64,000 nucleotides of DNA from Arsukibacterium tuosuense (lineage in GTDB: Bacteria > Pseudomonadota > Gammaproteobacteria > Enterobacterales > Alteromonadaceae): positions 1 to 64,000 of the forward strand of contig NZ_OBEB01000009.1 in assembly GCF_900215315.1 (NCBI RefSeq). Reading direction: 5' to 3'. The translations under genes were made by a program, and so were the position numbers. This document shows, one piece after another, positions 24,183 through 32,952 of the stretch. The notes under the pieces are model-generated. The model was given only the letters and a program-made list of their open reading frames with translations, made no database searches and was not told where the DNA came from. The first letter of the stretch is position 1. The number at the start of each line of letters is the position of its first letter.

Positions 24183-25696
24183 AGCTGGCTGGCTTTTAAC
24201 AATGCCATTGCTGCCGCTGCGCCATCAATGCGCTGAACACTGATATCACCAGCAGCGCCTTTGTAATGTTCAAACCAGTATTGCAGTTGCTCTGTTACTC
24301 CCGGAAACTGGCGTTGTAACTCAGCCAGGTCGGTAACGTCGGAGAATATTCCGGTTAACGGCACAGCCAGTAGTTTGTCGTCCTGCTCACCGTTATCCAG
24401 CATCCGCATTACCGCTACTAGTCTCACCTGCTGCACCGTGCCTTGCGGCAGCGCCTGACCAAGCACCAGTACATCCAGCGGATCACCGTCGCCTCCCTGC
24501 TCTTTTGCCAGCAGGGTGTTTGTCACAATCCCGTAGTTCGCCGGGTAGGCCAGATAGTGAATTTGCCGCAGCTTGCCCCGCTGCCGCTCCCACTCCAGTT
24601 GCAGTGGCGCGGCTTTATCCTGTTGCCATTTGGCATTGCTGCCGGCAGCAATTTCAATCAACACATTGACACTGCCATCCGCGTTTACGGGCGCTGGCAA
24701 TTGCGCTAGTCCGGTAGCCAATTTGGCTCTATCTAAATATTGCCGTTTGTCACAGTGAAGAGGCATACCACGCTGGCTCAACGCAATACCAAGCGGCCCC
24801 GGGCTCTCTCCTTCAGGCTTGCGCTGGCACAATAACTGACTAAGCCGGGCATAGTCTGTTTTACCACGCCAGCCTAACTGCTCCGCGGTAAAATCACCAA
24901 AAATGCTGCTATCTTTATTCAGGTGTAATAAATGGCTATGAATTCGCTCCAGCCACTGCAGATATTCAGCAGCACTGTAATAGCCGGGAAATTGCAACTC
25001 GCTCTGCGGCCGTAAATACTGGGCCCAGTAAAACTCGACAAAAGGAATGGCCGGTTTCGGCTTGGCCCATACCCCATCTCGCAGGAAATACAGCGCCGCC
25101 CGGTAAGGGTCATTCTGCAAATGTACCCGGCCCAGATTGGCAGGTAATTGCTGATAGCCGATTTGACTGCCTGAGGCATCGTAAAGCCAGGCATTACCCT
25201 GCTGCACCATCTGTTGCCAGAATGCGGTTGGCTCTGCCGACTCCAGCCTGGCCTGCACAACCACCGTTACCTTAAGCTCAGGGCCACCCTCAGGCATATC
25301 ATAAAAAGCAGAAAAGGTATGATGACCATCGGTCAGGTACAGCTGGTTATCTGCCCCCACTACCACCGTTTTTAACTGCTTAATATTGCGCGCTTTGTTA
25401 CCGGCATTGCTGCAACGATAACTATCAGGCTGATTAGGGACAGAATGTATATTAAAACTCACCTGCCGGCCCCAACCCGCGTTTTTACACAGATCAGCAA
25501 ACAGTTGCTGGCGGTTACCACGGTACACGGCCAGTTTGTAGTTCACCTGCTCATGGGCAATAACACTCTGGGTTGGCCGTAAATCTGCCAGTGGCACCTC
25601 CAGTACAGTTCCCGCTGCAATGCCGGCTTGCTGAGCATAGCTATGCGCCGGCAGCAGGCAACAAAACCATATAAATATACGGCACCACTTCACCAT
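24179..25696 (-). CDS. Exported fusion: ParB-like domain + family I inorganic pyrophosphatase
   Basis: A 505-residue protein with a signal peptide (cleavage near SYA-QQ, 21). Residues about 32-150 resemble the ParBc_2 putative nuclease domain: LEVPLADLRPTQSV at 32-45 and LTDGHHTFSAF at 121-131. A helical linker follows. Residues about 330-505 form a family I inorganic pyrophosphatase with the signature GDGDPLDVLV (Asp403, Asp405, Asp408), YPANYG (384-389), Asp434, Asp439, Lys441 and HYKG (477-480). E. coli Glu31 appears as Gln358. The protein should act outside the cytoplasm, unlike normal PPases. A PHO-box promoter precedes it; the TonB receptor is divergent. Confidence 0.85.
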   Translation of the reverse strand: MVKWCRIFIWFCCLLPAHSYAQQAGIAAGTVLEVPLADLRPTQSVIAHEQVNYKLAVYRGNRQQLFADLCKNAGWGRQVSFNIHSVPNQPDSYRCSNAGNKARNIKQLKTVVVGADNQLYLTDGHHTFSAFYDMPEGGPELKVTVVVQARLESAEPTAFWQQMVQQGNAWLYDASGSQIGYQQLPANLGRVHLQNDPYRAALYFLRDGVWAKPKPAIPFVEFYWAQYLRPQSELQFPGYYSAAEYLQWLERIHSHLLHLNKDSSIFGDFTAEQLGWRGKTDYARLSQLLCQRKPEGESPGPLGIALSQRGMPLHCDKRQYLDRAKLATGLAQLPAPVNADGSVNVLIEIAAGSNAKWQQDKAAPLQLEWERQRGKLRQIHYLAYPANYGIVTNTLLAKEQGGDGDPLDVLVLGQALPQGTVQQVRLVAVMRMLDNGEQDDKLLAVPLTGIFSDVTDLAELQRQFPGVTEQLQYWFEHYKGAAGDISVQRIDGAAAAMALLKASQL

Positions 25697-25728
25697 AGCA
25701 TCATCTACCTAACCCATTAATTTCAATA

Positions 25729-25762
25729 ATAATACTAGTAAAAAATGACAACAACATGACAA
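25729..25762 (-). promoter_or_regulatory. PHO box and -10 of the pyrophosphatase-fusion gene
   Basis: On the minus strand TTGTCAT-GTTG-TTGTCAT (25762-25745) is a perfect 7-4-7 direct repeat; each half matches the PhoB half-site CTGTCAT at 6 of 7 positions. Exactly 10 bp downstream is TATTAT (25734-25729), a good -10. PhoB promoters place the PHO box in the -35 region about 10 bp from the -10. Confidence 0.75.
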
Positions 25763-25778
25763 TCAGCCAACCCTGTTA

Positions 25779-25834
25779 ATGTCATATCAGTGAAATCTTA
25801 ACGTCATCTTATTGCAATTTGCAGCCATTAACAT
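25779..25834 (+). promoter_or_regulatory. Tandem PhoB-like half-sites and -10 of the TonB receptor
   Basis: Four 7-mers spaced by exactly 11 bp start at 25779, 25790, 25801 and 25812: ATGTCAT, GTGAAAT, ACGTCAT and TTGCAAT, with 6, 4, 5 and 4 matches to CTGTCAT. TAACAT (25829-25834), a fair -10, lies 10 bp after the last unit. This fits two tandem PhoB dimers but is weaker than the minus-strand box. Confidence 0.55.
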
Positions 25835-25869
25835 TCGCTAATCATTAAAAATAAGCAAAGGATCTCAGC

Positions 25870-28674
25870 ATGTTAGCTGCAAAGCGCAAAACCCGTTTCA
25901 ATAAGAAGCCCATCGTCAACGGCCTGCTACTGGCTCTCACCCTACCCATCGCTGCCTATGTGCAGGCGGCCGCCGTAATAGAAGGTGTGGTACAAAAAGC
26001 TGACAGTGGTTCTGTATTATCAGGCGCCCTGGTTAAAGTAGCAGATAGCCAGCAGCAGGTTTTTACTGATGCTTCAGGTCGTTTTGTGTTGCGTAATCTG
26101 GATCCGGGTACAGTAACCCTGGAAATCAGTTATATCGGCTTGCCCGCTCAGCGTCAGCAAATCACAGTAACCGAAAACAGCACCAAGGCCATAGTCATTG
26201 AACTGACCGACGTGGAACGCTTAGCTGTGGTTGGTCAGCGCCAGGCGCAAAATAAAGCGCTGAATATGTATCGCGCTTCTGATGCGATTACCAATTACAT
26301 TGCTGCAGATGACATGGGACAGTTTGTCGATCAGAACGTCGCTGAATCATTGCAACGCTTACCAGGCACCTCTATCAGCCGCGATCAGGGCGAAGGCCGT
26401 TTTGTCAGTATTCGTGGTATTGCTGCCGGATTAAGCTCGGTAACGGTTAATGGCATGCGGATAGGCACGCCGGAAGGCAGCTCGCGGGCAGTGCCGCTTG
26501 ATGTTATCCCAACCGGTTCTATCGAAGGTATTTCAGTAACCAAAGCACCTACCCCAGACATGCCGGGTGATGCGATTGGTGGCTCAGTGGAAGTAAAGTC
26601 TGCCTCAGCTTTTGATCGCGACGGCAGACAAATCCGTTATCGCGCAGAAGCCTCTTACAATGAGCTAAGTGGTGAAACCAGCCCGAAACTGAGCCTGAAC
26701 GCCAGCGATACGTTTAGCCTCAATGGTGATAACAATAAAAACTTTGGTGTAGCGGTTGGTCTGAATTATCTGGACCGGAAACTGGAGTCAGATAACGTTG
26801 AAGCAGAATACGACATGGTCGATTTTCAGGATGGTGAAGTATTCAGCCTGATTGAACTGCAGCAACGCAAATACTATGTAAACCGCGAGCGCATCGGCGC
26901 CAACCTGAACCTGGAATACCGCCCCGACACCAGCAACAAGTACTTTGCCAATACCGTATTCAGCCGCTTCAGTGATGCGGAAACCCGCCAGCGCAGCATT
27001 TTTATCTTTGAAGACGGCACCCTGAGCGACTTTGATGGCAATAATGCCTATGTTACAGAGATGGAGCCTGATGCATTCAGGCGCCGGATCCGCTTTCGCA
27101 CCAAAGAACAGGACACCCTGGCGCTGAACCTGGGCGCAGAGCATAGCCGCAGCAGCTACAACCTTGATTATTATGCCGGCGTTTCCACCACGCGGGAACG
27201 GGTACCGGACGAAAATGAAGGTCGTTTTGAGTACACTGGCGATCCGTTAGATGCTACTTACGTTATTGGCCAGGGCATCCCGGGCTTTGGTATTTTCAAC
27301 AATGGCGTGGCCGACACCAGCCACCTGGACAACGCTAATTATGAACTGGACCGGGCCGTATTAGAGCCAAAAGTCATCGATGATGATGAATATAATCTGG
27401 GTGTAAATTTTGAACTGCCCTATGCTTTTGGTAATAATAATCTGACCCTGAAAACCGGTGTCGACCTGCGCTGGAAGCAAAAAGATACCGATACGGATGA
27501 GGTTGAACTGCGCCGTACCCCGGATGCAACGCTGGACCAGTTTACTATTGGCACGCCGTCTTATGGTTTAGGTGACTTAGGCCAGGGTGTCAGCTCGGCC
27601 GGTTACATTAATTTCTTTAATCAAAACCGCGCAGACTTTACCGCGCGGCCTCAAGACGTTGCAGAAAATACTCAACTATCGCTTGGTGAAGATTTTGTCG
27701 CCGATGAAGATGTCCAGGCAGGTTATCTGATGGCCACTTACGATGGCGAACGCAGCCGGTTAATTGCCGGGATACGTGTAGAACGCACAGATTACTCCGC
27801 CAGCGGCAACCAGCTGACATTTGATGAGGACGGTGAATTAACTATCAGCCAGCGCAGTGTCAGCAGCGATTACACCAACGTACTGCCTGGCTTACATTAC
27901 AGCTATGAGCTGGCGGATGATTTGATGTTACGGGCAGCATGGACCAATACTATTGCCCGCCCAAGCTTCAATGATATTTCACCTCGGGCTGAAATCAATT
28001 TAGAAGATAATGAAGTTGAACTGGGCAACCCGGATCTCGATCCCTACGAAGCGACCAACTATGATTTGCTGCTGGACTGGTATTACAATGAAGGCAGTTT
28101 GCTATCAGCCGGGATATTCTACAAAGATATTGACAACTTTATTGTTGAACTAACCAACAATGACGTGCCGGAGTTTGCTGGTTTTGACGTTACCCGGCCA
28201 ATCAATGCCCTAAGCGCCAGTGTCAAAGGTTTAGAGTTTGCCTGGCAGCACAGTTTTACTCAGCCGCAACTAAGCGGAGTATTAGTTGGTGCCAACTTTA
28301 CCCTGCTGGATACCGACTTAGCGGTATTGGAGCGGCCAGGTGAAAGTTTCAGCCTGCCTGAATCGGCCGAACAAGCCGGTAACTTTTACCTCGGTTATGA
28401 AGATAACAAATTCAGTACCCGCATAAGTGTGTCTTACCGCGACAAATTTCTCAGTGAAGTCGGCGACGATGTTAACTATGACATCTATGTAGCGGCGCAT
28501 ACTCAGGTTGATATCACGGCATCATATAAGCTAAGCAAACAGGTTGAATTGGTGGCAGAGCTGATAAACCTAACTGATGAGCCGCTGGAGCTTTATCAGG
28601 GTAATGCAGCCTATACCTACCAGTTTGAAGAGTATGGTATGACTTTTGCGCTGGGTGTCAAGGGCCGGTTCTAA
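25870..28674 (+). CDS. TonB-dependent outer-membrane receptor
   Basis: A 934-residue receptor with a signal peptide (about 1-33), a carboxypeptidase-regulatory-like beta domain (about 36-112), a TonB-box-like VERLAVVG (115-122), a plug domain (about 140-250, with NVAESLQRLPGTSISRDQGE) and a beta barrel ending in Phe (FALGVKGRF), as required for barrel insertion. It belongs to the large, non-siderophore-type receptors common in Alteromonadales. The ligand is not readable from sequence, but the PhoB-like array upstream and the divergent exported pyrophosphatase suggest a phosphorus compound (inference). AAGGA precedes the ATG. Confidence 0.92.
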   Translation: MLAAKRKTRFNKKPIVNGLLLALTLPIAAYVQAAAVIEGVVQKADSGSVLSGALVKVADSQQQVFTDASGRFVLRNLDPGTVTLEISYIGLPAQRQQITVTENSTKAIVIELTDVERLAVVGQRQAQNKALNMYRASDAITNYIAADDMGQFVDQNVAESLQRLPGTSISRDQGEGRFVSIRGIAAGLSSVTVNGMRIGTPEGSSRAVPLDVIPTGSIEGISVTKAPTPDMPGDAIGGSVEVKSASAFDRDGRQIRYRAEASYNELSGETSPKLSLNASDTFSLNGDNNKNFGVAVGLNYLDRKLESDNVEAEYDMVDFQDGEVFSLIELQQRKYYVNRERIGANLNLEYRPDTSNKYFANTVFSRFSDAETRQRSIFIFEDGTLSDFDGNNAYVTEMEPDAFRRRIRFRTKEQDTLALNLGAEHSRSSYNLDYYAGVSTTRERVPDENEGRFEYTGDPLDATYVIGQGIPGFGIFNNGVADTSHLDNANYELDRAVLEPKVIDDDEYNLGVNFELPYAFGNNNLTLKTGVDLRWKQKDTDTDEVELRRTPDATLDQFTIGTPSYGLGDLGQGVSSAGYINFFNQNRADFTARPQDVAENTQLSLGEDFVADEDVQAGYLMATYDGERSRLIAGIRVERTDYSASGNQLTFDEDGELTISQRSVSSDYTNVLPGLHYSYELADDLMLRAAWTNTIARPSFNDISPRAEINLEDNEVELGNPDLDPYEATNYDLLLDWYYNEGSLLSAGIFYKDIDNFIVELTNNDVPEFAGFDVTRPINALSASVKGLEFAWQHSFTQPQLSGVLVGANFTLLDTDLAVLERPGESFSLPESAEQAGNFYLGYEDNKFSTRISVSYRDKFLSEVGDDVNYDIYVAAHTQVDITASYKLSKQVELVAELINLTDEPLELYQGNAAYTYQFEEYGMTFALGVKGRF

Positions 28675-28691
28675 GCACTGAACACCGTTAG

Positions 28692-28725
28692 AGCGAGCCA
28701 TGCACTGAGTGTGGCTCGCTTTTTT
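28692..28725 (+). terminator. Rho-independent terminator after the TonB receptor
   Basis: AGCGAGCCA (28692-28700) pairs with TGGCTCGCT (28712-28720), 11-base loop, followed by six T. Confidence 0.87.
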
Positions 28726-28784
28726 GTATTAGCCATTTTATACTGCCGCTTCCTTAGCATAACGGAGTGTTGTAACTAACCTAT

Positions 28785-29807
28785 ATGAGCCTGTTAATTG
28801 CGTTTGCAGTTCTATCCATCGCGGTATCTTTTATTTGCTCCATTCTGGAAGCGGCCCTGCTCTCCATTACTCCCAGTTATATTGCGCAGCAAAAGCTTCA
28901 GAAACCCAAGCTTTATGACGCCCTGAAAGGTTTAAAGGAAAAAATTGACCAGCCGCTGGCGGCTATTCTCACGTTGAATACCGTCGCCCATACTGTTGGT
29001 GCCACCGGTGTCGGCGCTCAGGTAACCCTGGTGTTTGGCGACGGCTATCTGGGTATAGCTTCTGCGGTAATGACCCTGCTAATTTTAGTGCTGTCAGAAA
29101 TTATTCCAAAAACCATTGGTGCCCGTTACTGGCCTGCTCTTGCGCCGCTGCTGCCGGTAACCCTGAACATTATGATTACCGTATTACGGCCCTTTATCTG
29201 GCTGTCCGATCAGATAATGAAGTTATTTGGTGGTGGCACTCACGAGCATGACCTGCGTCAGGAAATTAAAGCGCTTACCGTGCTGGGCCGGGAAATGAAT
29301 AAACTGGATGAAGATGAACAGCGGGTTATTGCCAATATTCTCGACCTGCACGATATTAAAGTGCGCGATATTATGACCCCGCGCACTGTCTGTGAAAGCG
29401 CCAGCCCGGACGAGCCACTGGAGCAGTTTGCCGAGCGGGTTAAAATAGGTCAGTTTTCACGCTACCCGGTAATAGACAAAAGTGAATCGCCGCTGGGCAT
29501 CGTGTTTCGCTACGACATGCTGAATATTACAGACCAGCAGGTAGTAGCTGATTTAATGAAGCCGGTAAAAGTTATCTCAGATAAGATGAGCGCCGAACAC
29601 CTGATGACCCAGCTGATGCATGAACGGCAGCATATGTGTCTGGTGTACGACGAATACGGGACCTGGCTGGGTCTGGTCACCATGGAAGATGTGATTGAAA
29701 CCATTATTGGCCAGCCCATTATGGACGAAACCGACGATATTCCCAATATGCGTCGCTTTGCGAAAAGACGCTGGGAACACCGGCTGAAAAACCTGTCGGA
29801 TGATTAA
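28785..29807 (+). CDS. CNNM-type (DUF21 + CBS pair) membrane protein
   Basis: A 340-residue inner-membrane protein. The DUF21/CNNM transmembrane domain covers about 1-150, with ILEAALLSITPS near 21-32 and ILVLSEIIPKTIGARY near 100-115. Two CBS domains follow at about 190-310 (RDIMTPRTV, FSRYPVID, LMHERQHMCLVYDEYG). The C-terminal CorC/HlyC domain of longer relatives is absent. Members of the family are Mg2+ or other cation transporters or regulators; the hemolysin name often used is not informative. A terminator precedes it, so it has its own promoter. Confidence 0.88.
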   Translation: MSLLIAFAVLSIAVSFICSILEAALLSITPSYIAQQKLQKPKLYDALKGLKEKIDQPLAAILTLNTVAHTVGATGVGAQVTLVFGDGYLGIASAVMTLLILVLSEIIPKTIGARYWPALAPLLPVTLNIMITVLRPFIWLSDQIMKLFGGGTHEHDLRQEIKALTVLGREMNKLDEDEQRVIANILDLHDIKVRDIMTPRTVCESASPDEPLEQFAERVKIGQFSRYPVIDKSESPLGIVFRYDMLNITDQQVVADLMKPVKVISDKMSAEHLMTQLMHERQHMCLVYDEYGTWLGLVTMEDVIETIIGQPIMDETDDIPNMRRFAKRRWEHRLKNLSDD

Positions 29808-29817
29808 ATAACAGTGA

Positions 29818-30963
29818 TTACTGCGCCGGCAGCTTTAAGAAATAAGCGGGCTGGCGCGGATTATTCAGCAAAACAAAACCATCCAGCGCTTTAACATACG
29901 CAAACCGGCCAAAAGTACCGTGCCGCACCTGCGGCCCGGGATCTTTCTCAATTGCCATGCCCTGCCAGCTTAAGCTGGCTAAATCAAACTTGTATAACTT
30001 GCCATCGCCGGGCCAGGCATAAAAGTGGCCATCTTTACTGTTGTACGTTAAGCCTGGTGCCGGAAACTTTTCGATAAACTGTGCATCACCTTTTAACGGC
30101 AACACGGTACGCCGATAACCTGTTTCAGCTGTTAAATCATAAAGTATTTGTTTTTTCTGTCCAATTATCAGCATCTTGCGGTTATCCGGGTCAATTGCCG
30201 CATTCACCCCAAGCCCCAGACCACCTTTACTATTCAGTTTTTTATAAATACCGCCATCAGCCTGATATTGATAACTATATAATGCTGCTCTGTCGTGTAA
30301 AAACACTAAACCGGTTTTAGTGTCGTAAGCGGCCACCACACCAAAGGCGCCACGAGGAATATCACCGCTGACGTCATCTCTTTGCCAACGCCTGGAAGCG
30401 GGATTAAATAACCAGGTATTGGGATCTGCGCCACCCGAATGCCGCCCCGCCAGCGCACCGGAAAACGCCCACAGCAACCCCTCGTTACCGATGAACGCCA
30501 TACCATCATAGGTATGACGAGAGTTTGGCTGGCTGCCATCAAAAGGTGCCAGTTCGGTCAGTCTTGGTGTCGTATCCGGATCCGCCGGTTGTGCAGGTTC
30601 GGTCAGCCGGCGCAGCTCGGCGCTTATTGCATCCAGCTGATACACTTCATTGCCGTAGTAATCATTGTGGCCGCCCCCCCAGATATATAGCCGCCCCGTA
30701 TTTTCATCCAGGTCAGCACCACCCCAGGCAAACACCACGTTATGACAGTAATCAGCAAAGGGATAATCGTACAAATCGTTGGCCGGGCAATGATCGACCA
30801 GCGTGGTACCCTGTATCGGCTGCCAGCCACTGTGATATGTTGTCGGAGTAACGGTGGTGGCTGTTGTTGTGACATCATCTGCCACCGGTTCAGCGCTATA
30901 AAATTGCAAAAAAATCAGAAAAATGACGCAAACCGGGATAACACTACTGACAAAAATCTTCAT
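29818..30963 (-). CDS. Exported kelch/galactose-oxidase-like beta-propeller protein
   Basis: A 381-residue protein with an N-terminal signal or membrane anchor (about 1-22), a Thr-rich linker (near 30-42) and a propeller region with kelch-like turns such as LYIWGGGHNDYYGNEVYQLD, WAFSGALAGRHSGG, TWLFNPASRRW and LYKFDLASLSW. No catalytic copper ligands of galactose oxidase can be assigned, so a binding or structural role is likelier. ATG 30963 has a perfect AGGAGG five bases upstream; GTG 30969 is too close to that site. It converges with the CNNM gene across a 10-bp gap. Confidence 0.75.
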   Translation of the reverse strand: MKIFVSSVIPVCVIFLIFLQFYSAEPVADDVTTTATTVTPTTYHSGWQPIQGTTLVDHCPANDLYDYPFADYCHNVVFAWGGADLDENTGRLYIWGGGHNDYYGNEVYQLDAISAELRRLTEPAQPADPDTTPRLTELAPFDGSQPNSRHTYDGMAFIGNEGLLWAFSGALAGRHSGGADPNTWLFNPASRRWQRDDVSGDIPRGAFGVVAAYDTKTGLVFLHDRAALYSYQYQADGGIYKKLNSKGGLGLGVNAAIDPDNRKMLIIGQKKQILYDLTAETGYRRTVLPLKGDAQFIEKFPAPGLTYNSKDGHFYAWPGDGKLYKFDLASLSWQGMAIEKDPGPQVRHGTFGRFAYVKALDGFVLLNNPRQPAYFLKLPAQ

Positions 30964-31094
30964 TGACACCTCCTGTGCGGATTAGCAGATGAGTGTAGTT
31001 CAAATACAGCCGTCTTTGGATCAGATGAAGCATACTAAGTTAAAGCTGAACTGACAGTGACAAATAAGACAAATTCTCGATGTTAACTGAAACT

Positions 31095-31121
31095 AAAAAG
31101 CCAACCCGAAGGTTGGCTTTT
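31095..31121 (-). terminator. Rho-independent terminator after pckA
   Basis: AAAAGCCAACC pairs with GGTTGGCTTTT around a CGAA loop (31107-31110). On the minus strand the stem is followed by five T. It lies 19 bp after the pckA stop. Confidence 0.82.
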
Positions 31122-31139
31122 ATTAACAAAATTGGCTGC

Positions 31140-32738
31140 TTACAGTTGCGGGCCGGCCGCGACTAACGCCTTGCCCTCGGCGTTATCGGTGAACTTAGCA
31201 AAGTTGTCGACAAAACGTTTCGCCAGATCTTTCGCCTTAACTTCCCAGTCTGCCGCATCGCTGTAGGTTGCGCGGGGGTCCAGAATACCATCCTGCACGT
31301 CGTGCAAGTGTTTCGGTATTGCCAGATTAAAGTACGGTAACTGGACAAACTCGGCGTTCTCGATGCTGCTATCTAAAATCGCATCGATAATAGCCCGGGT
31401 GGCTTTAATGGAAATGCGCTTACCAGTGCCGTTCCAGCCGGTATTGACCAGGTAGGCTTCGGCGCCCACGGCTTCCATCCGCTTCCCCAGCACTTCTGCA
31501 TACTGAGTCGGGTGCAGGCTTAAAAAGGCCGCACCAAAACAGCTTGAGAAGGTAGGAGTCGGCTCAGTAATACCCCGCTCAGTACCGGCCAGTTTGGCAG
31601 TAAAGCCTGATAAAAAGTGATACTTAGCCTGCTCTTTGGTCAGCTTTGATACTGGCGGTAACACACCAAAAGCATCAGCAGTTAAGAAAATAACTTTCTT
31701 AGCATGACCGGCCTTTGATACCGGGGTAACAATATTGTCGATATGGTAGATCGGGTAAGAGACCCGGGTATTCTCAGTTTTTGAACCATCATCAAAATCG
31801 ATAGTGCCATCGGCGGCCACACTGACATTTTCCAGCAGAGCATCACGGCGGATAGCATGGTAAATATCCGGCTCATTTTCCTGCGATAAATTGATGGTTT
31901 TGGCGTAGCAGCCACCTTCGAAGTTAAACACACCATCGTCGTCCCAACCGTGTTCATCATCACCAATCAGCTGGCGTTTAGGATCGGTTGACAGAGTGGT
32001 TTTACCGGTTCCGGACAGGCCGAAGAATACGGCAACATCGCCGTCTTTACCGACGTTAGCGGAGCAGTGCATCGACGCTATACCTTTTAACGGTAAAAAG
32101 TAGTTCATCATTGAGAACATACCTTTTTTCATTTCGCCGCCGTACCAGGTGCCGCCAATCAGCTGAACCCGCTCAGTCAGGTTAAAGGCCACGAAATTTT
32201 CAGAGTTTAAACCCTGCTGCTGCCAGTTCGGGTTGGTGCATTTGGCACCGTTCATTACAATAAAGTCTGGCTTGTAGCTTTTCAGCTCTTCGTCGGTAGG
32301 CCGGATAAACATGTTTTTAACGAAATGGGCCTGCCAGGCTACTTCAGTAATAAAGCGCACCGCTAGTCGGGTATCAGCGTTGGCGCCACAATAAGTATCG
32401 ACTACAAACAAACGTTTGCCCGATAACTGACTGGTAACCAGTGACTTTAGCTCAGACCATACTTCGGTACTGATCGCTTTATTGTCGTTTTTGCCTTGAT
32501 CTGACCACCACACCGTATCGCGGGTGGTGTCATCCCGCACGATATACTTATCTTTCGGGGAGCGGCCGGTGAAGATACCGGTATCAACCGAAACCGCGCC
32601 CAGCTTGGTCAGTTTGCCTTGTTCATAACCTTGCAAATCGCTGCGGGTTTCTTCCGCAAACAATAAATCATATGATGGGTTATAAACGATTTCCGTGACA
32701 TCTGTAATGCCGTATTGGCCCAGATCCAGATCGGACAT
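31140..32738 (-). CDS. pckA: Phosphoenolpyruvate carboxykinase (ATP)
   Basis: Converts oxaloacetate and ATP to phosphoenolpyruvate, CO2 and ADP at the start of gluconeogenesis. The 532-residue product is full length, with substrate-binding [12 protein letters not shown] near 59-70, the kinase P-loop [14 protein letters not shown] near 242-255, the metal site [11 protein letters not shown] near 259-269 and the adenine-binding [14 protein letters not shown]-like block (here [14 protein letters not shown]). GGAG precedes the ATG. In E. coli pckA sits by hslO and envZ; here it is 15 kb away from them and upstream carries an inverted repeat. Confidence 0.97.
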   Translation of the reverse strand: MSDLDLGQYGITDVTEIVYNPSYDLLFAEETRSDLQGYEQGKLTKLGAVSVDTGIFTGRSPKDKYIVRDDTTRDTVWWSDQGKNDNKAISTEVWSELKSLVTSQLSGKRLFVVDTYCGANADTRLAVRFITEVAWQAHFVKNMFIRPTDEELKSYKPDFIVMNGAKCTNPNWQQQGLNSENFVAFNLTERVQLIGGTWYGGEMKKGMFSMMNYFLPLKGIASMHCSANVGKDGDVAVFFGLSGTGKTTLSTDPKRQLIGDDEHGWDDDGVFNFEGGCYAKTINLSQENEPDIYHAIRRDALLENVSVAADGTIDFDDGSKTENTRVSYPIYHIDNIVTPVSKAGHAKKVIFLTADAFGVLPPVSKLTKEQAKYHFLSGFTAKLAGTERGITEPTPTFSSCFGAAFLSLHPTQYAEVLGKRMEAVGAEAYLVNTGWNGTGKRISIKATRAIIDAILDSSIENAEFVQLPYFNLAIPKHLHDVQDGILDPRATYSDAADWEVKAKDLAKRFVDNFAKFTDNAEGKALVAAGPQL

Positions 32739-32800
32739 GATGTAACTCCTAAGGGTACTGTAGGTAAGGGTGCAGTCTCTAGCGGACTTATTAATTATGT

Positions 32801-32839
32801 TATTTTTTGGGCAACAGCCTGGTTTTTGTCCAAAAAATA
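32801..32839. repeat. 10-bp inverted repeat upstream of pckA
   Basis: TATTTTTTGG (32801-32810) and CCAAAAAATA (32830-32839) are perfect inverted copies 19 bp apart, in the 214-bp gap between cysQ and pckA. It could be an operator or an AT-rich hairpin in the pckA leader. It is too AT-rich to be a clear terminator of cysQ. Confidence 0.4.
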
Positions 32840-32952
32840 CGTCGTTATCTTAGCGTTTTCACTGTAAAAAAGATAGTTGAGAATACGGCTAAAATCGTAG
32901 AAAACCACGCCAGGCTTGGCCTATAGCAAAGTTATGCAAAATAACTGGGTGC

